From NCBI GenBank assembly GCA_051294375.1, contig CM119264.1, forward strand, positions 13,164,813-13,228,812: a DNA stretch of 64,000 nucleotides, read 5' to 3'. The stretch's first letter is position 1. Every line of letters starts with the position of its first letter. This DNA comes from Paraspadella gotoi. Taxonomy: Eukaryota; Chaetognatha. The translations under genes and the position numbers were made by a program. A model generated the notes under the pieces. The model ran no database searches. It was given only the letters and a program-made list of their open reading frames with translations, and was not told where the DNA came from. Shown here piece by piece: positions 16,800 to 32,608 of this stretch.

Positions 16800-18999
16800 A
16801 CTCCCATGATACAAACGGTTTCTTTATTGCCAAATGCTTTTTGCGTTAATGAAAAAAAAAAACTTTCTCCCTCTCAAATCTTTGACCGAAAATCTTCATT
16901 TCCCCGTTGGCTCAGGTTGCTTGTCCATCCTGAGATCCAAAATGTACCTCAAGTTCACGATCCTCTTGTGCCTCGTTTGGAACATCGACGCCGCCTTTTA
17001 TCACGGACTCAACTTTTCCTCGGCCACCGGGAAAAATCCCTACATCACTTTCTGTCTGAACGGAATTTCGGGTGAGTCGATCTGTGGTCATGGCGAGAAT
17101 CGGTACAAACATAGGGAAAGGAGAATTTAGAAACGAAAGAGCCGGAAAAAAGAATCGGTGAAAAAAAAATAAGTAATTTATTGATAAATGAATAATTAAA
17201 ATGATACTTTATTGTTACAAAAAGATAATATCACGGAACTTTTTTTTTTCCGTTTGCTTTCCTTTCCGCGTAACGCCGTAACGGTCACGCTTGAGGACGG
17301 AAAGGTAATAAACTTTGTTTCAACATTTTGAAAGAGCTCATCGGTTATCTCGCCGCGATGGCAATCACGGGGTTTTGCACGCGAAAACGTCCGACCGTAT
17401 TGCTGCACGTGTTGGCGGGAATTTTCGTTTGTCTCATTCCGCTTTGTCGCGCGGTCGCCGACGAGGACAACGTTCATGTCGCCAATTTCATCATAGGTGA
17501 GTTGTCGTTGTTGCTTCTGTTCAATGGACTTTGAATGGGATGTTGAGGAATAATTAGTTTCAACGTTTAAACAATAACAAAAATATGATTAGTAGATTAT
17601 TGATAAATAGAAGAAATACTTTATTCATATTGTTACGAGGATCGAATCTGAAAATTCAAAATAGTATCTATAGTTGCATTTACAAAGTTATAACGAAGCA
17701 AAAAGAAGTTTCTTTTTCCCGATGCGCAAGATAAACTCCAACGACTCCTTTTTTTCCTCTCAGCGTTGAACCTGATGTCCAAGTTCTGCATCACCATCAC
17801 CTTCGTGCTGGCGTGGCTCTACGCTGGAGAGGTCGTCCACACGAACCTCCGCTCCTCTGTCTTCGCCGTTTGCGAATTCATGTCGAGGGTGGGAAGTTTT
17901 TTGGCCCCGTTCCTCGTCTACTTGGTGAGTAGAGTGAGTGAGTGAGTGAGTGAGTGAGTGAGTGAGTGAGTGAGTGAGTGAGTGAGTGAGTGAGTGAGTG
18001 AGTGAGTGAGTGAGTGAGTAGAGTGAGTGAAAGTTACGTACGGGAAATTCTAAAAGTTAATTTGTAAAAAAAAATTAATTTTATGTTTTTTTTAATTTTC
18101 GCAGTAGGCTATATTTATATATAGTACTATCCTTATAAAATCGAAAAATTTCAAAATAAAGCTTTTCTTAATTTTGATTGCAGATTTGAATTCCTCGTCA
18201 TATGTTGATAAAAGAAAATAGAAATCATTTTTAAAAATTATTTCATATAAGTGGGTTAAAATTTAAAAAACTATATTTAATATATAAAAAGTTAATTTTC
18301 AGCTTAAAATATAGCTTTTTCTAATTTTTGACCCACATAATGGAGGAATTTTTCAAAAAGAGTTATATTTCTTTTTATCAACTTTTTATGACGAATCCAA
18401 ATCTGCATAAAAATCTGCGAAAATCTGCAAAAAAAACTGTTTGAAATTTTTAAAATCTGCAAAAATCTCAAAAATCTGCAAAAAAAACTGTTTTGAAATT
18501 TTAACATTTATTGGATTAGTACTAGTAAAAATATAGCCTTCTTCGTAATTGTAAAATTTATTATAAATTTTTTAATTACATAAATGTTCATTAGTATAAT
18601 GTTGTTCATTCCTCACTTTTTGAATTTTAATTAAAATTAAATTTAGAAATTTTACTACGCATTATTGGTGACTGGTGAGTGTCGTTTGTCCACGATTGAC
18701 TTTTTAACTTGTAAACGATTTAAAGATTATCTTTATATTACTTTGAATGAAGTTTAAAATATTTTCTTTTCCACCTTCTCCCTCTCATTTTCCTTGAAAA
18801 GGGCGAGCAAACTATCTCCGCCGCTCCGGAAATTCTGGTGGGTTTGCTTTCAATGTTGGCGGCGTTGTTGGTGCTGCCTCTACCGGAGACCGCCAAGCAT
18901 GCGTTGCCGAACACGAAGGACGACGTCAGGGCGATGATGCGCGGAGGGGACAAAGGAGAGAAGGAGGAGAAGGAAGAAGAAAATGCCAACGAAATTTGA
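14533..18999 (+). CDS. SLC22-type organic ion transporter (MFS), complete, 10 exons
   Basis: Exons: 14533-14572, 14737-14975, 15131-15224, 15320-15477, 15955-16230, 16589-16691, 16916-17071, 17335-17496, 17764-17924, 18802-18999. All junctions are GT-AG with matching phase and give 528 residues, normal for SLC22. The start (MDLDSALSKLGIWG) is the only ATG that joins in phase to helix 1. Hallmarks seen: helix 1 from residue 15; a short Cys-containing outer loop ending in RWNLVCQDS; DRFGRKR (134-140) between helices 2 and 3; EMVPKRLRG (189-197); PESLTWLL (247-254); NLRSSVFA and SRVGSFLAPFLVYL near helices 10-11; LPLPETAKHALPNT near the C-terminus, then an acidic-basic tail. Members move organic cations, anions or carnitine across the plasma membrane; the substrate cannot be told here. 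The helix 8-9 loop reads TRKRPT instead of the usual DRxGRRP. The acceptor before exon 5 lacks a pyrimidine tract. Confidence 0.93.
15013..15099 (+). repeat. (GAAA)n in transporter intron 2
   Basis: About 21 GAAA units lie between transporter exons 2 and 3, ending roughly 30 bases before the acceptor at 15130. Confidence 0.95.
16711..16797 (+). repeat. (CT)n in transporter intron 6
   Basis: This CT array begins 20 bases after the donor at 16691/16692. On the sense strand it is pyrimidine-rich and so resembles an extended polypyrimidine tract. Confidence 0.95.
17925..18028 (+). repeat. (GTGA)n array starting at a splice donor
   Basis: The donor after transporter exon 9 (CTACTTG then GTGAGT) runs directly into about 24 tandem GTGA units, each of which again spells GTGAGT. 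The microsatellite therefore contains many sequence-identical donors downstream of the real one. Confidence 0.95.
18384..18503 (+). repeat. Short tandem repeat of an AAAATCTGC-rich unit
   Basis: Inside the last transporter intron, a roughly 50-base unit (AAAATCTGCAAAAAAAACTG followed by TTTGAAATTTT) occurs twice in tandem, with extra copies of the AATCTGC core. Confidence 0.7.
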
Positions 19000-19136
19000 G
19001 TGGGAGGGAGAAGGGAAGTTATTGGTTTAAGCGTTAGCTTACTGGCTTGGTGTGAATAGGGGAGAGAAAAGGAGAGGGCCGATAATAGCTATAGGCTCAA
19101 GTGGAGGACAAAAAACAGGTTTAACTAGGTCAAGAT

Positions 19137-19217
19137 AATAAAAAAAAAATTCATTGTAAGAGGCAAAAAAAGAGATTGTGATATTTGTGCAAATTAACAG
19201 CAGGTGGAGAAAATAAA
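19137..19217 (+). promoter_or_regulatory. Polyadenylation signals of the transporter gene
   Basis: Two AATAAA hexamers lie at 19137-19142 and 19212-19217, about 140 and 215 bases after the stop codon at 18999. Either could direct 3' end formation. Confidence 0.5.
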
Positions 19218-21497
19218 CAGTGACATTTAAGTGGAATATATACGAAACGGTTAGTCAACCTTTAACGTAATTAAGTAAAAAAACCGAGTAATTCTACAAA
19301 ATACGAATTAAACTGGTTTTTGGGGCAATTCAATTCAGCATCTGTATTCATTATGATTATTGCATTCAAATTTTTAAAGAAAAATATGATTACATCATTA
19401 CTGTATCTAGAGATTTCAATTGATAAGAATTAAACAGACGTACTAAACATTGGCTTTTACGGCCTAAATATATTTTTTTTAAATATCAGTGCGAAATTGT
19501 TCTGTTTCATCTCTTTTGTGTTATTCTATCACCTCTTACTTTACTAGTCTCCAATGATTTTATACCACATTGTTCTTTTTATATTGGGTAATTTTTATGT
19601 CCTACATTTTCGATAAATAGCATGATTTATCAAAAATTGTTTATTAGATTATTGGATGGCCTTTTGTAAAGAATCTGTATAACGATAAACATAGTAGTAT
19701 ATTGTCGTTTACAGGTTCTATGGATTTAAATACAATACAGTATATGTAATAATTCCTCGTACATTTTTTTTAATTCCAAAAAATATTATATAAACGCATT
19801 TTGAAAAAAAAAATTGTATTCTGTAAAAGAATTTTTCTTTAATCAAATAAACTTCTGTGGACGCGTCCACACTACCATCTTTTTACGACAGTAATTTCAA
19901 GACTTTATTATACATCAATACTTAATATGTATATAACATTAGTCGAGGAATTTGCTAAATGTTTATTAAAGTTGGGCAAACAGTTTGGCGTAAAATTTTG
20001 AAGTGGACGTAATTCTTCTGAAATTAAGTTTTATTTTCAAAAGAAAATTTGCAATGTTTTACTTACAAAGACTTCAACTCGGGATCTCTTCCACGGAAGC
20101 GACGAAAATCTTTCTTACCACCAGTTGAATTTATGGCCGGTGGAAAAATTCAAAGCCCATGAATATTTTGCTCATAATTAGTTTTTTAAGGTCTTTTTTT
20201 TTCTATTTTGGGTCATTGCGCCTTATTTTCTATCCCCACCGAGTTAATTGCATAGAGAAGGCGCCGCTGCCGCAGCTTCCGCCGCTTCCGCCTCCTCTGC
20301 CGCCTTCTTATTTTTTGGCGAGAGGCGGGGAATAAAGTTCGTTCGATGCGAAGGTCTAAGGTTCGAATCCTAAGTTGGTTAGAGATGCAAGAATGCAGCG
20401 AATAATGAAAAAGAATAGAATCTGCAAATACTGCAATGAACCCAGAAGAAGTCGCGGCAGGATTAAATCCTGAACCCAATGATAATGAATGTTACTTGTG
20501 AATAAAATAATTTTTTTTTAATTTTCTTTATTCGAGAAATTATTAACGGAAGCGAGAGAATATTTTCTTATCCGCGTTCTGGACCGTAAAAAAAAAAAAA
20601 GGCCCGCTAAAACAACGGTTACGAGGCCGCCGCCACCGCCGACGAGGCCGCCGACGCCGTCAGGAACGCCGCAGTCTCCGACGCCACTACCCTGACGACG
20701 CCGCCGGCCGCCGCCGCCGCCAACAAAACTCGTAGAACGGCGTCTTCGTCGTCGTCGATGTAAAATTAATGAAAAGGAAATTGAGTTCGAGGGAAGAAAC
20801 TTCCGTCCGTCGACGACAAAGGCGCTTCGGCATATTAAGCAGAGGGAGAGGAAGATGGGGCACGGGGCGAGGAAGAGAGGGGGGGGAGGATATGAGGAGA
20901 AAAAGAATAGAGGGAGGAAGAGAGGAGTAAGAGGGGGGGGAAATGGGAGAAGCAGGGAGTCGGTGCGGAGAGTGCGGGAGGGAGGAGTGAGAGAGAGAGA
21001 GAGGAGTGATAGAGTTTGGGGGAGGAAGAAATGAGAGAGGACGAAGGGGGGAAAACGGAGGGAGTGGCTAAACGCGGGACGAAGAGAGAAAAATCAAGGA
21101 CGAAGCGATGATGAAAATTTTCAGTAATGAGGAGTTCATGATTCATAATGGGTTGAATGAGCTCACCTTCACGACAAAAACACGGACGACAAAGGGGACG
21201 GTAGGAGGGCGAAGGAGGTCGGGGATGAAAAACGATGAGAGGTGGAGGAGGAACCATCGCAGAGAAGGAGGCGGAGCGAGAGAAGAGAGGGAGGTGAGAG
21301 AAGAGAAGGAGAAGGAGAAGAGAAGGAGAAGAGAAGAGAAGAGAAGAGAAGGAGAAGAGAAGAGAAGAGAAGAGAAGAGAAGAGAAGAGAAGAGAAGAGA
21401 AGAGAAGAGAAGTGAAGGAGGCAGATCAAGACATCGAGAAAGAATTTCTTACCCGGAGGGTCGAGGCTGCGGGGCCGGAGTTGGATGAAGGAAAGAA
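19218..21497. other. Intergenic, AT-rich then GC/GA-rich
   Basis: 19218-20200 is AT-rich with nothing recognisable. Around 20260-20370 there is a GCC-rich run and an exact B-box word (see rejected items). 20620-20763 is a GCC-rich stretch open in several frames and rich in Ala codons; coding is not supported. 20820-21100 is purine-rich. 21297-21413 is a pentanucleotide (AGAAG)n array. Confidence 0.6.
21297..21413. repeat. (AGAAG)n pentanucleotide array
   Basis: Tandem AGAAG units with a few one-base interruptions. It is the only clear pentanucleotide array in the window. Confidence 0.9.
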
Positions 21498-22444
21498 TGC
21501 GTCGAATTGGAAAGGCGCATTGATTTTATTCAAATCAACGACGACGCCGACTATGAACAGGAAGACGCCGGAAATGTTTTTTTTCTTTTTCTTTCTTTTA
21601 AAGACGGCGTCGTCGGAATGGAAAAAAAAAAGGATTTTAAGGGGGGGTTGCAGAAAGAGAACTCATTGTCATCGGAAAGTAAGTTTCGTCCTAGTTTTCA
21701 TTCTGATTAGATCTANNNNNNNNNNATTAGATCTAATTATGATTGCTATTACGTTCGTATCGACATGAGATGAACAATTTCAAGAGTTTTTGAATATAAA
21801 TACAGTTTTTCGATTCATTAGTTTCTTTTTCGCGATGTCGCCAGCTGAAACTCTGAGTTTGAACTTTGATGTGACGACCAAGTTTCAAGGGATAAATCGC
21901 ATCGGCGCGAGATAAAAAAAGAAATCTCCCCGTTTTCTTTTCTCTCTTCATCGCTCACTTATCTTGATTCTTCACTCATCCTTGTCTCGCCTTATTTTCG
22001 CTCATCATCCTAGATTTTTCGTCATTGTGATGACGTCGTCGTCGTCGTCGTCGTCGTCGTCTTTTTCATTTTCGTGACGTCATCATCGTCGTCGAAGGGA
22101 AAAAAAACGGGGAAAGATCCAGTAATGTGAAGAGGGTCGAAGAGAATGGGGTCACACATCCAGCCGGAGATAGAGTCACTTTATAGGGTCTTGTAAGAGT
22201 AAGATTGAAACAACGTCGTCGAAGTTGGATTTCAAAAGAACAGCCTCGCTTGACAGAAAATGTGAAAATCAACGTGATAGCCTTGATAGTTATCTTGATA
22301 GGCCCGCGTTGAGATTTTTGAATTTGTAATTAATTTCACATCACAGTCAACCCTCTTATTCTCGACACCCCGGGCAAATCCAGTCGCTCCGTTTTGTCCT
22401 CGGGGAACTATTTCAATATCAAAGTAAAACGGGACCCTGAGTGA
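21498..22444 (+). CDS. 3' end of an unidentified acidic protein gene (two exons)
   Basis: The penultimate exon runs from about 21498 to 21678 (5' edge uncertain). It reads ECVELERRIDFIQINDDADY, then EQEDAGN, a Phe/Leu-rich stretch, DGVVGMEKKKDFKGG and LQKENSLSSE, ending in phase 1 at a GTAAGT donor. The last exon (22347-22444) follows a CATCACAG acceptor, enters in the matching phase, reads NPLILDTPGKSSRSVLSSG and NYFNIKVKRDPE, and stops at TGA. The phase match and the complex sequence of the last exon argue for a real gene. The intron contains the 10-N gap at 21716-21725. Upstream exons were not found, and the (AGAAG)n array just before it may hide them. I do not recognise the family; the tail (DTPGK, Ser/Arg-rich, basic) has the look of a nuclear protein, which is only a guess. 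Confidence 0.5.
21716..21725. other. 10-N assembly gap
   Basis: Ten Ns flanked on both sides by the same ATTAGATCTA, so this also looks like a small unresolved overlap. Confidence 0.95.
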
Positions 22445-22554
22445 CCTCTTCCGCTCATTCCGAACCCAAAGTGGCATTTACTTTTACGGTAGGGATAACA
22501 CTTAAAGGGTCGCCCTCATTTTGCTCGAAAAGGGTATTTTTCCCTTTTCCTCTG

Positions 22555-22646
<92 letters not shown>

Positions 22647-23028
22647 CGATTTCTTCTTTTCTGCCCCCAGGGTTTCCTCTTTACATTCTGACCTTAACGA
22701 TCATCGGTTCTAGTCAACAACCTCACCTCCAGGCGAACCACCCCATCCCTTTCGTTTTCACTCGCTAGAGTTTTACGTCATCATCAAAAGGCGAACAAAA
22801 GATCATTGAAATTTTTAAACCTTTCGTTAAGAGTTAAATCTATTGGGAGGCGCAATGAATAACCCTCGGGCCCCAAATTTTTTATGTTTAAGGAGAACAA
22901 GGAAAAAATAGGAATAGAGGAAAAAGGGAGAAGAGAATTGATAGGCTCTAAAATCTTTCCTGGGAAATGAGATGGGAGGAAGAAGACGAGGTCTGCAACA
23001 TTTCCTTTTGAAAAGGCAGAGAAGAGAG

Positions 23029-23070
<42 letters not shown>

Positions 23071-23095
23071 AGAGAAGAGAGAGAAGAGAGAGAGA

Positions 23096-23185
<90 letters not shown>

Positions 23186-24040
23186 GAGAGAGAGAATGGG
23201 GTAAACATTGACCCGAATCTATTTCTTGTGAAAAAAGGACATTTTAGCGCCTTCGAGCGAGATTTCTTTTCAGTATTCACCGTTTAGCTTTCAGCGAATC
23301 GCTTCTAATAGTAAATAAAAGTACAGTAACGATAATTATTTTGCTAAGTACATTGTGACACTCATTTGTACTCGTCTGCTCCTCCTCTCAAATGCTCATC
23401 GCAACCTTTTTTTTTCTCCGGCCCCGAACTTTTTTTTTAAACCGACTCGATCACCAAAAAAAAAAAAAAATTCCCTCTCCCGCCCACCTCCCCCGGTCGT
23501 CCCCGGCATTTCGTCTTTTTTTAACTTAAAATGACCCGGTTCGCCGTTCTCCTCTGCATAGAGATTTCCGCATTATGGAAATTCTTCTTTCCCCAATCAT
23601 TGTTGGTTTCCGCGGCGGAAGTGGGCGTGGGCGGAGGGCCGAGGTGAGCGGAAATGGGAGAGGGTTGAGGGGCGAGTTGGTTGCGGACGTTGGTGAATGT
23701 GGATATGGAGGATGAGACCTGGACGGGGATGCAAAGGATGGTGGAGACTGGAGAGGGAAAGATGGAAGATGGAAAAGAAAAAGTAGGCCAGGATTTAGGA
23801 AGAGTTGAAGAGTTGTCGGTAAAAAAAGGAAGAGATTGAGTAGGCCTACGTGGACGAGCCGGTGCGGTCGAAGAGGAGGAAAGGAAAGGCGTAAAACGTC
23901 TGAGGGCGTGGCGGGTAAGTTAAAGGCGTGGTTAAAAAAACGTCGGCGTAAAAGAGTGGAGAGCAGGAGGCAGGTGAAAAAGAATTAACCTTCCCAACTC
24001 CTCGCATCCTTTTCCCTTCCTTCCGGTCTAACGTCATCAG
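22445..24040. other. Intergenic with two large dinucleotide arrays
   Basis: Holds (CT)n at 22554-22642 and an interrupted (GA)n at 23020-23195. An ATG at 23531 opens a short hydrophobic frame (MTRFAVLLCIEISALWKFFF) to a GTGAGC donor at 23644. It might be a first exon for the frames at 24041-24806, but its phase (2) does not join the frame I prefer there. Confidence 0.5.
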
Positions 24041-24806
24041 TCACCGAAAAACTTTAATAACCATCAACTTCGAGCAACGATCGCCGCAAATTTCAATCCG
24101 TTCCGCCCTCGGACCGCCAACCGCTCGCCGCGCTACGCCGCCCACCCGCCGCGCTACGCCGCCAGCCCGCCGCCTCCCGCTCCCCCCCAGCCGTCTGATT
24201 TCATTCGAGGCACGCAGCAGCAAGGTGAGTCGAATGGCAACGGGTCAGCGCCGCAAAGCGACTCGAGAGGTTGGGAGTCGATGAATCGACAGCTGGGAAG
24301 GTCAGGCGATGCACCGTCTTGTTCGGAACTCGAATGTCCGGGGATGAGCAGTCCTGCTTGGACCTCTGAAAGGTCAGACGGCTATTGGATGATGAAAGTA
24401 GTGTTTCTTAACTCACGTCGCTTCGAAACTCACTTTTTCAATTCGGTGATAAGTTAAGATTATCGTAATAGATTTATAATATGAAAGATTCAACTTTTAA
24501 CGACTTGGTAATTTGTTTCGTTATCGACATAGAGTTAGAAAGAAAGCGATCGAGTGGTCACGAGCGAGTTTCTATCGCTGCTCCGCCAGACTTTATCTCA
24601 CAATTCTCAACCTTTACAAAACCTTACCCTTCGCACGGACGATTTCCTTATTTACTCCTTCCTCCTCCTCCCTTCAAGTCTTTCGACTCGCCCTTTTCCC
24701 CAACGCCCATTTCCTTTTCGCCTTTTCTGGCACCTGGCGCGGCAGCGGCGGCGACGGCGGCCGCGGCGGCTGAGCGGTCACGCAATATTTCACGAGGATG
24801 GGTTGA
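24041..24806 (+). CDS. Possible two exons of a Pro/Ala/Ser-rich protein
   Basis: Exon A (24041-24224) follows a pyrimidine-rich acceptor (ACGTCATCAG) and reads SPKNFNNHQLRATIAANF, then a segment with two RYAA repeats and SPPPPAPPQPSDFIRGTQQQ, leaving at GTGAGT in phase 1. Exon B (24533-24806) enters in the matching phase after CGACATAG and reads ELERKRSSGHERVSIAAPPD, a Phe/Pro/Ser-rich stretch, then APGAAAAATAAAAAERS and a GTAAGT donor in phase 2. The composition suggests a disordered region, as in many transcription regulators. Exon A is open in more than one frame and no start or end was found, so this is a lead rather than a model. Confidence 0.33.
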
Positions 24807-25062
24807 GTAAGTACAGCAACGAAAAAAAGAAAGGTCTGAGGCTGGGGATAAGGTTGGTGAGCCATGGATAAAGGGGGTTCTTGGGAAGTTGAGAAAGAAA
24901 GAAGAGAAAGAAAAGAAAGTTTAAAAAGAAAGGAGAAGAGCAACCAAGGGGAACTCTAATATGAATAAGAGTAACGAAAGGATTTGACTTTTGCGATCTT
25001 TCTCCCCCCTTTTTTGGCATTACGCAAAAAAAAAAAAAAGACCTTCTCTCTCTCTCTCTCTT

Positions 25063-25153
<91 letters not shown>

Positions 25154-25680
25154 TTTCTCCCCCCTTTGGCAGATGCTCTTCATTTCTCCTTTTTTCCCTC
25201 ATTTTTCTTTTCTTTTTTTAACCAAATTCCACTCCTCTTTTTTTCCCCTTTTTTTCTCTTGGGCTGAATCTGCAGCCAACAAGTGGCTCCTGCCAGATTT
25301 TTTTTTCTGTCGCACTTTTTATGATTTTTTTTTCCTTTCTTTTTGATATTTTTTTCTGGTTGATAATTTTTACTTATTTGAATATAATGTCAGCAATTAT
25401 TATATTTATGATTTATGCCTCCTTAGGAGTTATGAAAGATTAAAATATTTATGAAAGTTTAATGAAATTGGTACAATTAATAAGTAAGGCCTCTGACCCC
25501 GAACTTAGGACACTGGAGTAGACTGAGGACAGGTTATAGTTGGTTATTAACCAATGGTTAAGGTCTTTAATTCTCTATCCTTCTCACAAGATAAAAACAT
25601 AGCAGCAGCATTGAAAGCTAGACTCTCTCACATTTTTGTCTATTTAAAATTCAAAAACTGCACAGGTGCGTTTCGCATTG
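24807..25680. other. Intergenic with (CT)n array
   Basis: Contains a (CT)n array at 25046-25150 and T-rich sequence. No gene is supported. Confidence 0.6.
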
Positions 25681-25832
25681 GAAAAAGTGACATATGAAAT
25701 CGGGGAATTTACATATCAAAACTTGAGTTCGGAAAACATGCTCTTTCATTATCTTTCTCTCTTTCAGCATCTCTCTCTATATCTCTCTCTTGGTCTCTCT
25801 GTCTCTCCCACCTAGTCCCCGTCTTATCTATT

Positions 25833-25838
25833 TTTATT
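25833..25838 (-). promoter_or_regulatory. Polyadenylation signal of the STPGR gene
   Basis: An AATAAA on the minus strand lies about 120 bases past the stop codon at 25960-25962. Confidence 0.5.
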
Positions 25839-25959
25839 CTCCTCTACTTAAAAAAACCCAAAAAATTCGAGACTAAAATCTCTTCTACTTTCTATCATCT
25901 ATATTTTGCTAACTTCGTAAACACTAAGCGATTTCAACGGAATCATTCGAATCGTGGAA

Positions 25960-30878
<4,919 letters not shown>

Positions 30879-30961
30879 TATAGTGAAGCGCCTTTTTCGA
30901 CCACTTTTCGACTCGCAAAACGTCGAAAAGTCGCTGCGAGATTTTACTGGTCGAAAAGTCG

Positions 30962-30986
30962 AATTCGACTGATAATCAGTCGAATT
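30962..30986. repeat. 25-base perfect palindrome near the left TIR
   Basis: Two 12-base arms (AATTCGACTGAT and its complement) flank a single A. An overlapping GTCGAATTCGAC palindrome adjoins it. Subterminal palindromes are common in DNA transposons as transposase sites or hairpins. Confidence 0.85.
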
Positions 30987-31550
30987 AATGGAGGAGCGTG
31001 AATTCATTGAAGACTCTCTGGTCGAATTCGACTCGGAATTGGTCAACGACATCAAATATGATGAGCTCTTTCTCTCTCGTTCTCTCTCTCTCTCTTCACT
31101 CTCTCTCTTTCACTCTCTCTCTTTCTCTCTTTCTCTTCTTCTCTTTCTCTCTCTTTGTATTTCTCTCTCTTTCTCTCGCTAATTGCCAATGTAGTAAAAA
31201 ATTAAAATAAATTCTTATGAATGAATTCATACATGTAAAATAATTTATAATGTAGAAGACGAAATACGGGAAAATAAATGTAGGGAAAAAGGTGAAGGAT
31301 TGTGACGATGTAAGAAGTAAGAAAATTCATTTAAAAACCGATATTTGCTCATTTGCTAAATTAAAGATGAATTCATATGAATAAATTCATACATAAATTC
31401 AATCAGTCTGTTCGGTTAAAATAAGATTATATTGTTGATATATTAAGAAATGAATTCATATAGATGAATTCGTATACAAATCTAAGACTTGAAATCAACA
31501 AGCATTTTCTATGTAAATAAATTCTCATGAAAGAATTTACTAAGTATCAA

Positions 31551-31745
31551 CTTGCATAATATTTTTTAACTAACATATTTTTTTTCAACTTGCATAATAT
31601 TTTCGACTTGTATAATTTTTTCCACTTGCATAATTTTTTCAAACTTGTATAATTTTTTTTAAACTTGCATAATATTTTAACTTGCATACTTTTTTTCACT
31701 TGTATAATTTTTTTACCTTGTATAATTTTTTTAACTTGCATAATT
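31551..31745. repeat. AT-rich minisatellite, ~17-base unit
   Basis: Tandem variants of AACTTGYATAATTTTTTT, about 11 units here. The right copy at 39799-40090 has clearly more units (around 16). Confidence 0.9.
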
Positions 31746-32032
31746 TTTTCTTTTAATTTCATTTCCATTCGCAAAATTACATCGAAACACACATCTCAAT
31801 CCAAAGTTTATTGAAAGATTGTAAACATCAGTCAGAAGAAGAAGTGTCATCAACTCTAAACTTTGGTCTCTGACTTTAAAGTCTTAAACTCCTACTATAT
31901 ACTATTGGTTAAACCAATTCAAAATTTTCTTGCACCAATCGATAGCTCTATAAAAGTGAAATTAAAATTAAAAAAGTGTATTTAAAGCTAACTTTTTTTG
32001 CACTGCAGTTTCACTTTCCTGATTACAACAAA

Positions 32033-32380
32033 ATAATTTGATAAGTGAATCTGAATAGTGAATTCATTAGTAGTAGGGGATTTTTCTCATCAAATTGATC
32101 GGTCAATTAGTAGTGTCTCTTTAAATGTTTTTATCAGTGTATGCGGAAGAATAGTTTTTTACTAGCAAGATGAATTCATGTATAAATTCACCTCATGAAT
32201 TAACCCATGATTTGATAAGTGAATCTGAATAGTGAATTCATTACAGTGGGGGATATTTTTCATAAATGATCGGTAAATTAGTTAGTAACTCTTCAAATGT
32301 TTTTATCAAGGAATCTGAAGGAATAGTTTTCTTACTGGAAGGATGAATTCATGTATAAATTCACCCATGAATTTACCCAG
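32033..32380. repeat. Tandem ~170-base duplication inside the TIR element
   Basis: Two adjacent units both start with TTTGATAAGTGAATCTGA, share a TGTTTTTATCA block, and end at GATGAATTCATGTATAAATT followed by CAC. They differ by substitutions and small indels. Confidence 0.85.
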
Positions 32381-32608
32381 AAATGAATTTAAAAGTTTAT
32401 TTCCCCAATGAATCCATAAAGAGGAGGAGTAAGAGGAGGAGTAAGAGGAGGAGTAGCAGGAGAAGGAGCAGGGTGTCTCTGAAAAACAGGAGTGTATTTA
32501 CAAGTAAATGAGGAGCATGAATTCATAAAATCATGAAATCATGATTTTATTGGTAAGTTCGTGGTAGTCGAATCATAGTCGAAAATAGCGCTTCACTATA
32601 AGTGCCTC

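Larger units (their letters stand above)
30881..32598. mobile_element. Non-autonomous TIR DNA transposon, 1.7 kb, intact copy
   Basis: The ends are inverted repeats: TAGTGAAGCGC plus a TTTTCGAC-containing continuation on the left, and the complement (TTTTCGAC context, GCGCTTCACTA) on the right. About 27 of the first 33 positions match, and TA dinucleotides flank both sides. The interior codes for no transposase. It holds a perfect palindrome, a 17-base minisatellite, a tandem 170-base repeat and many ATGAATTCAT palindromes. TA flanks suit Tc1/mariner-like insertion, but the terminal sequence is not one I know, so the superfamily is open. Confidence 0.7.

Noticed and set aside
20317-20390. Exact B-box word GGTTCGAATCC at 20360-20370 with a TGGCGAGAGG upstream
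   Set aside because: No acceptor stem, D-arm or anticodon arm can be drawn, and the T-stem does not pair properly, so it is not called a tRNA. It could be an old SINE fragment.
20622-20763. Ala-rich open frame ending TASSSSSM and a stop
   Set aside because: GCC/GTC-rich sequence is open in frames on both strands, there is no convincing acceptor, and composition alone explains it.
31370-31480. Regularly spaced ATGAATTCAT palindromes, considered as CRISPR-like repeats
   Set aside because: The spacing is irregular, the repeats are only 8-10 bases, they lie inside a eukaryotic transposon, and there are no cas genes.
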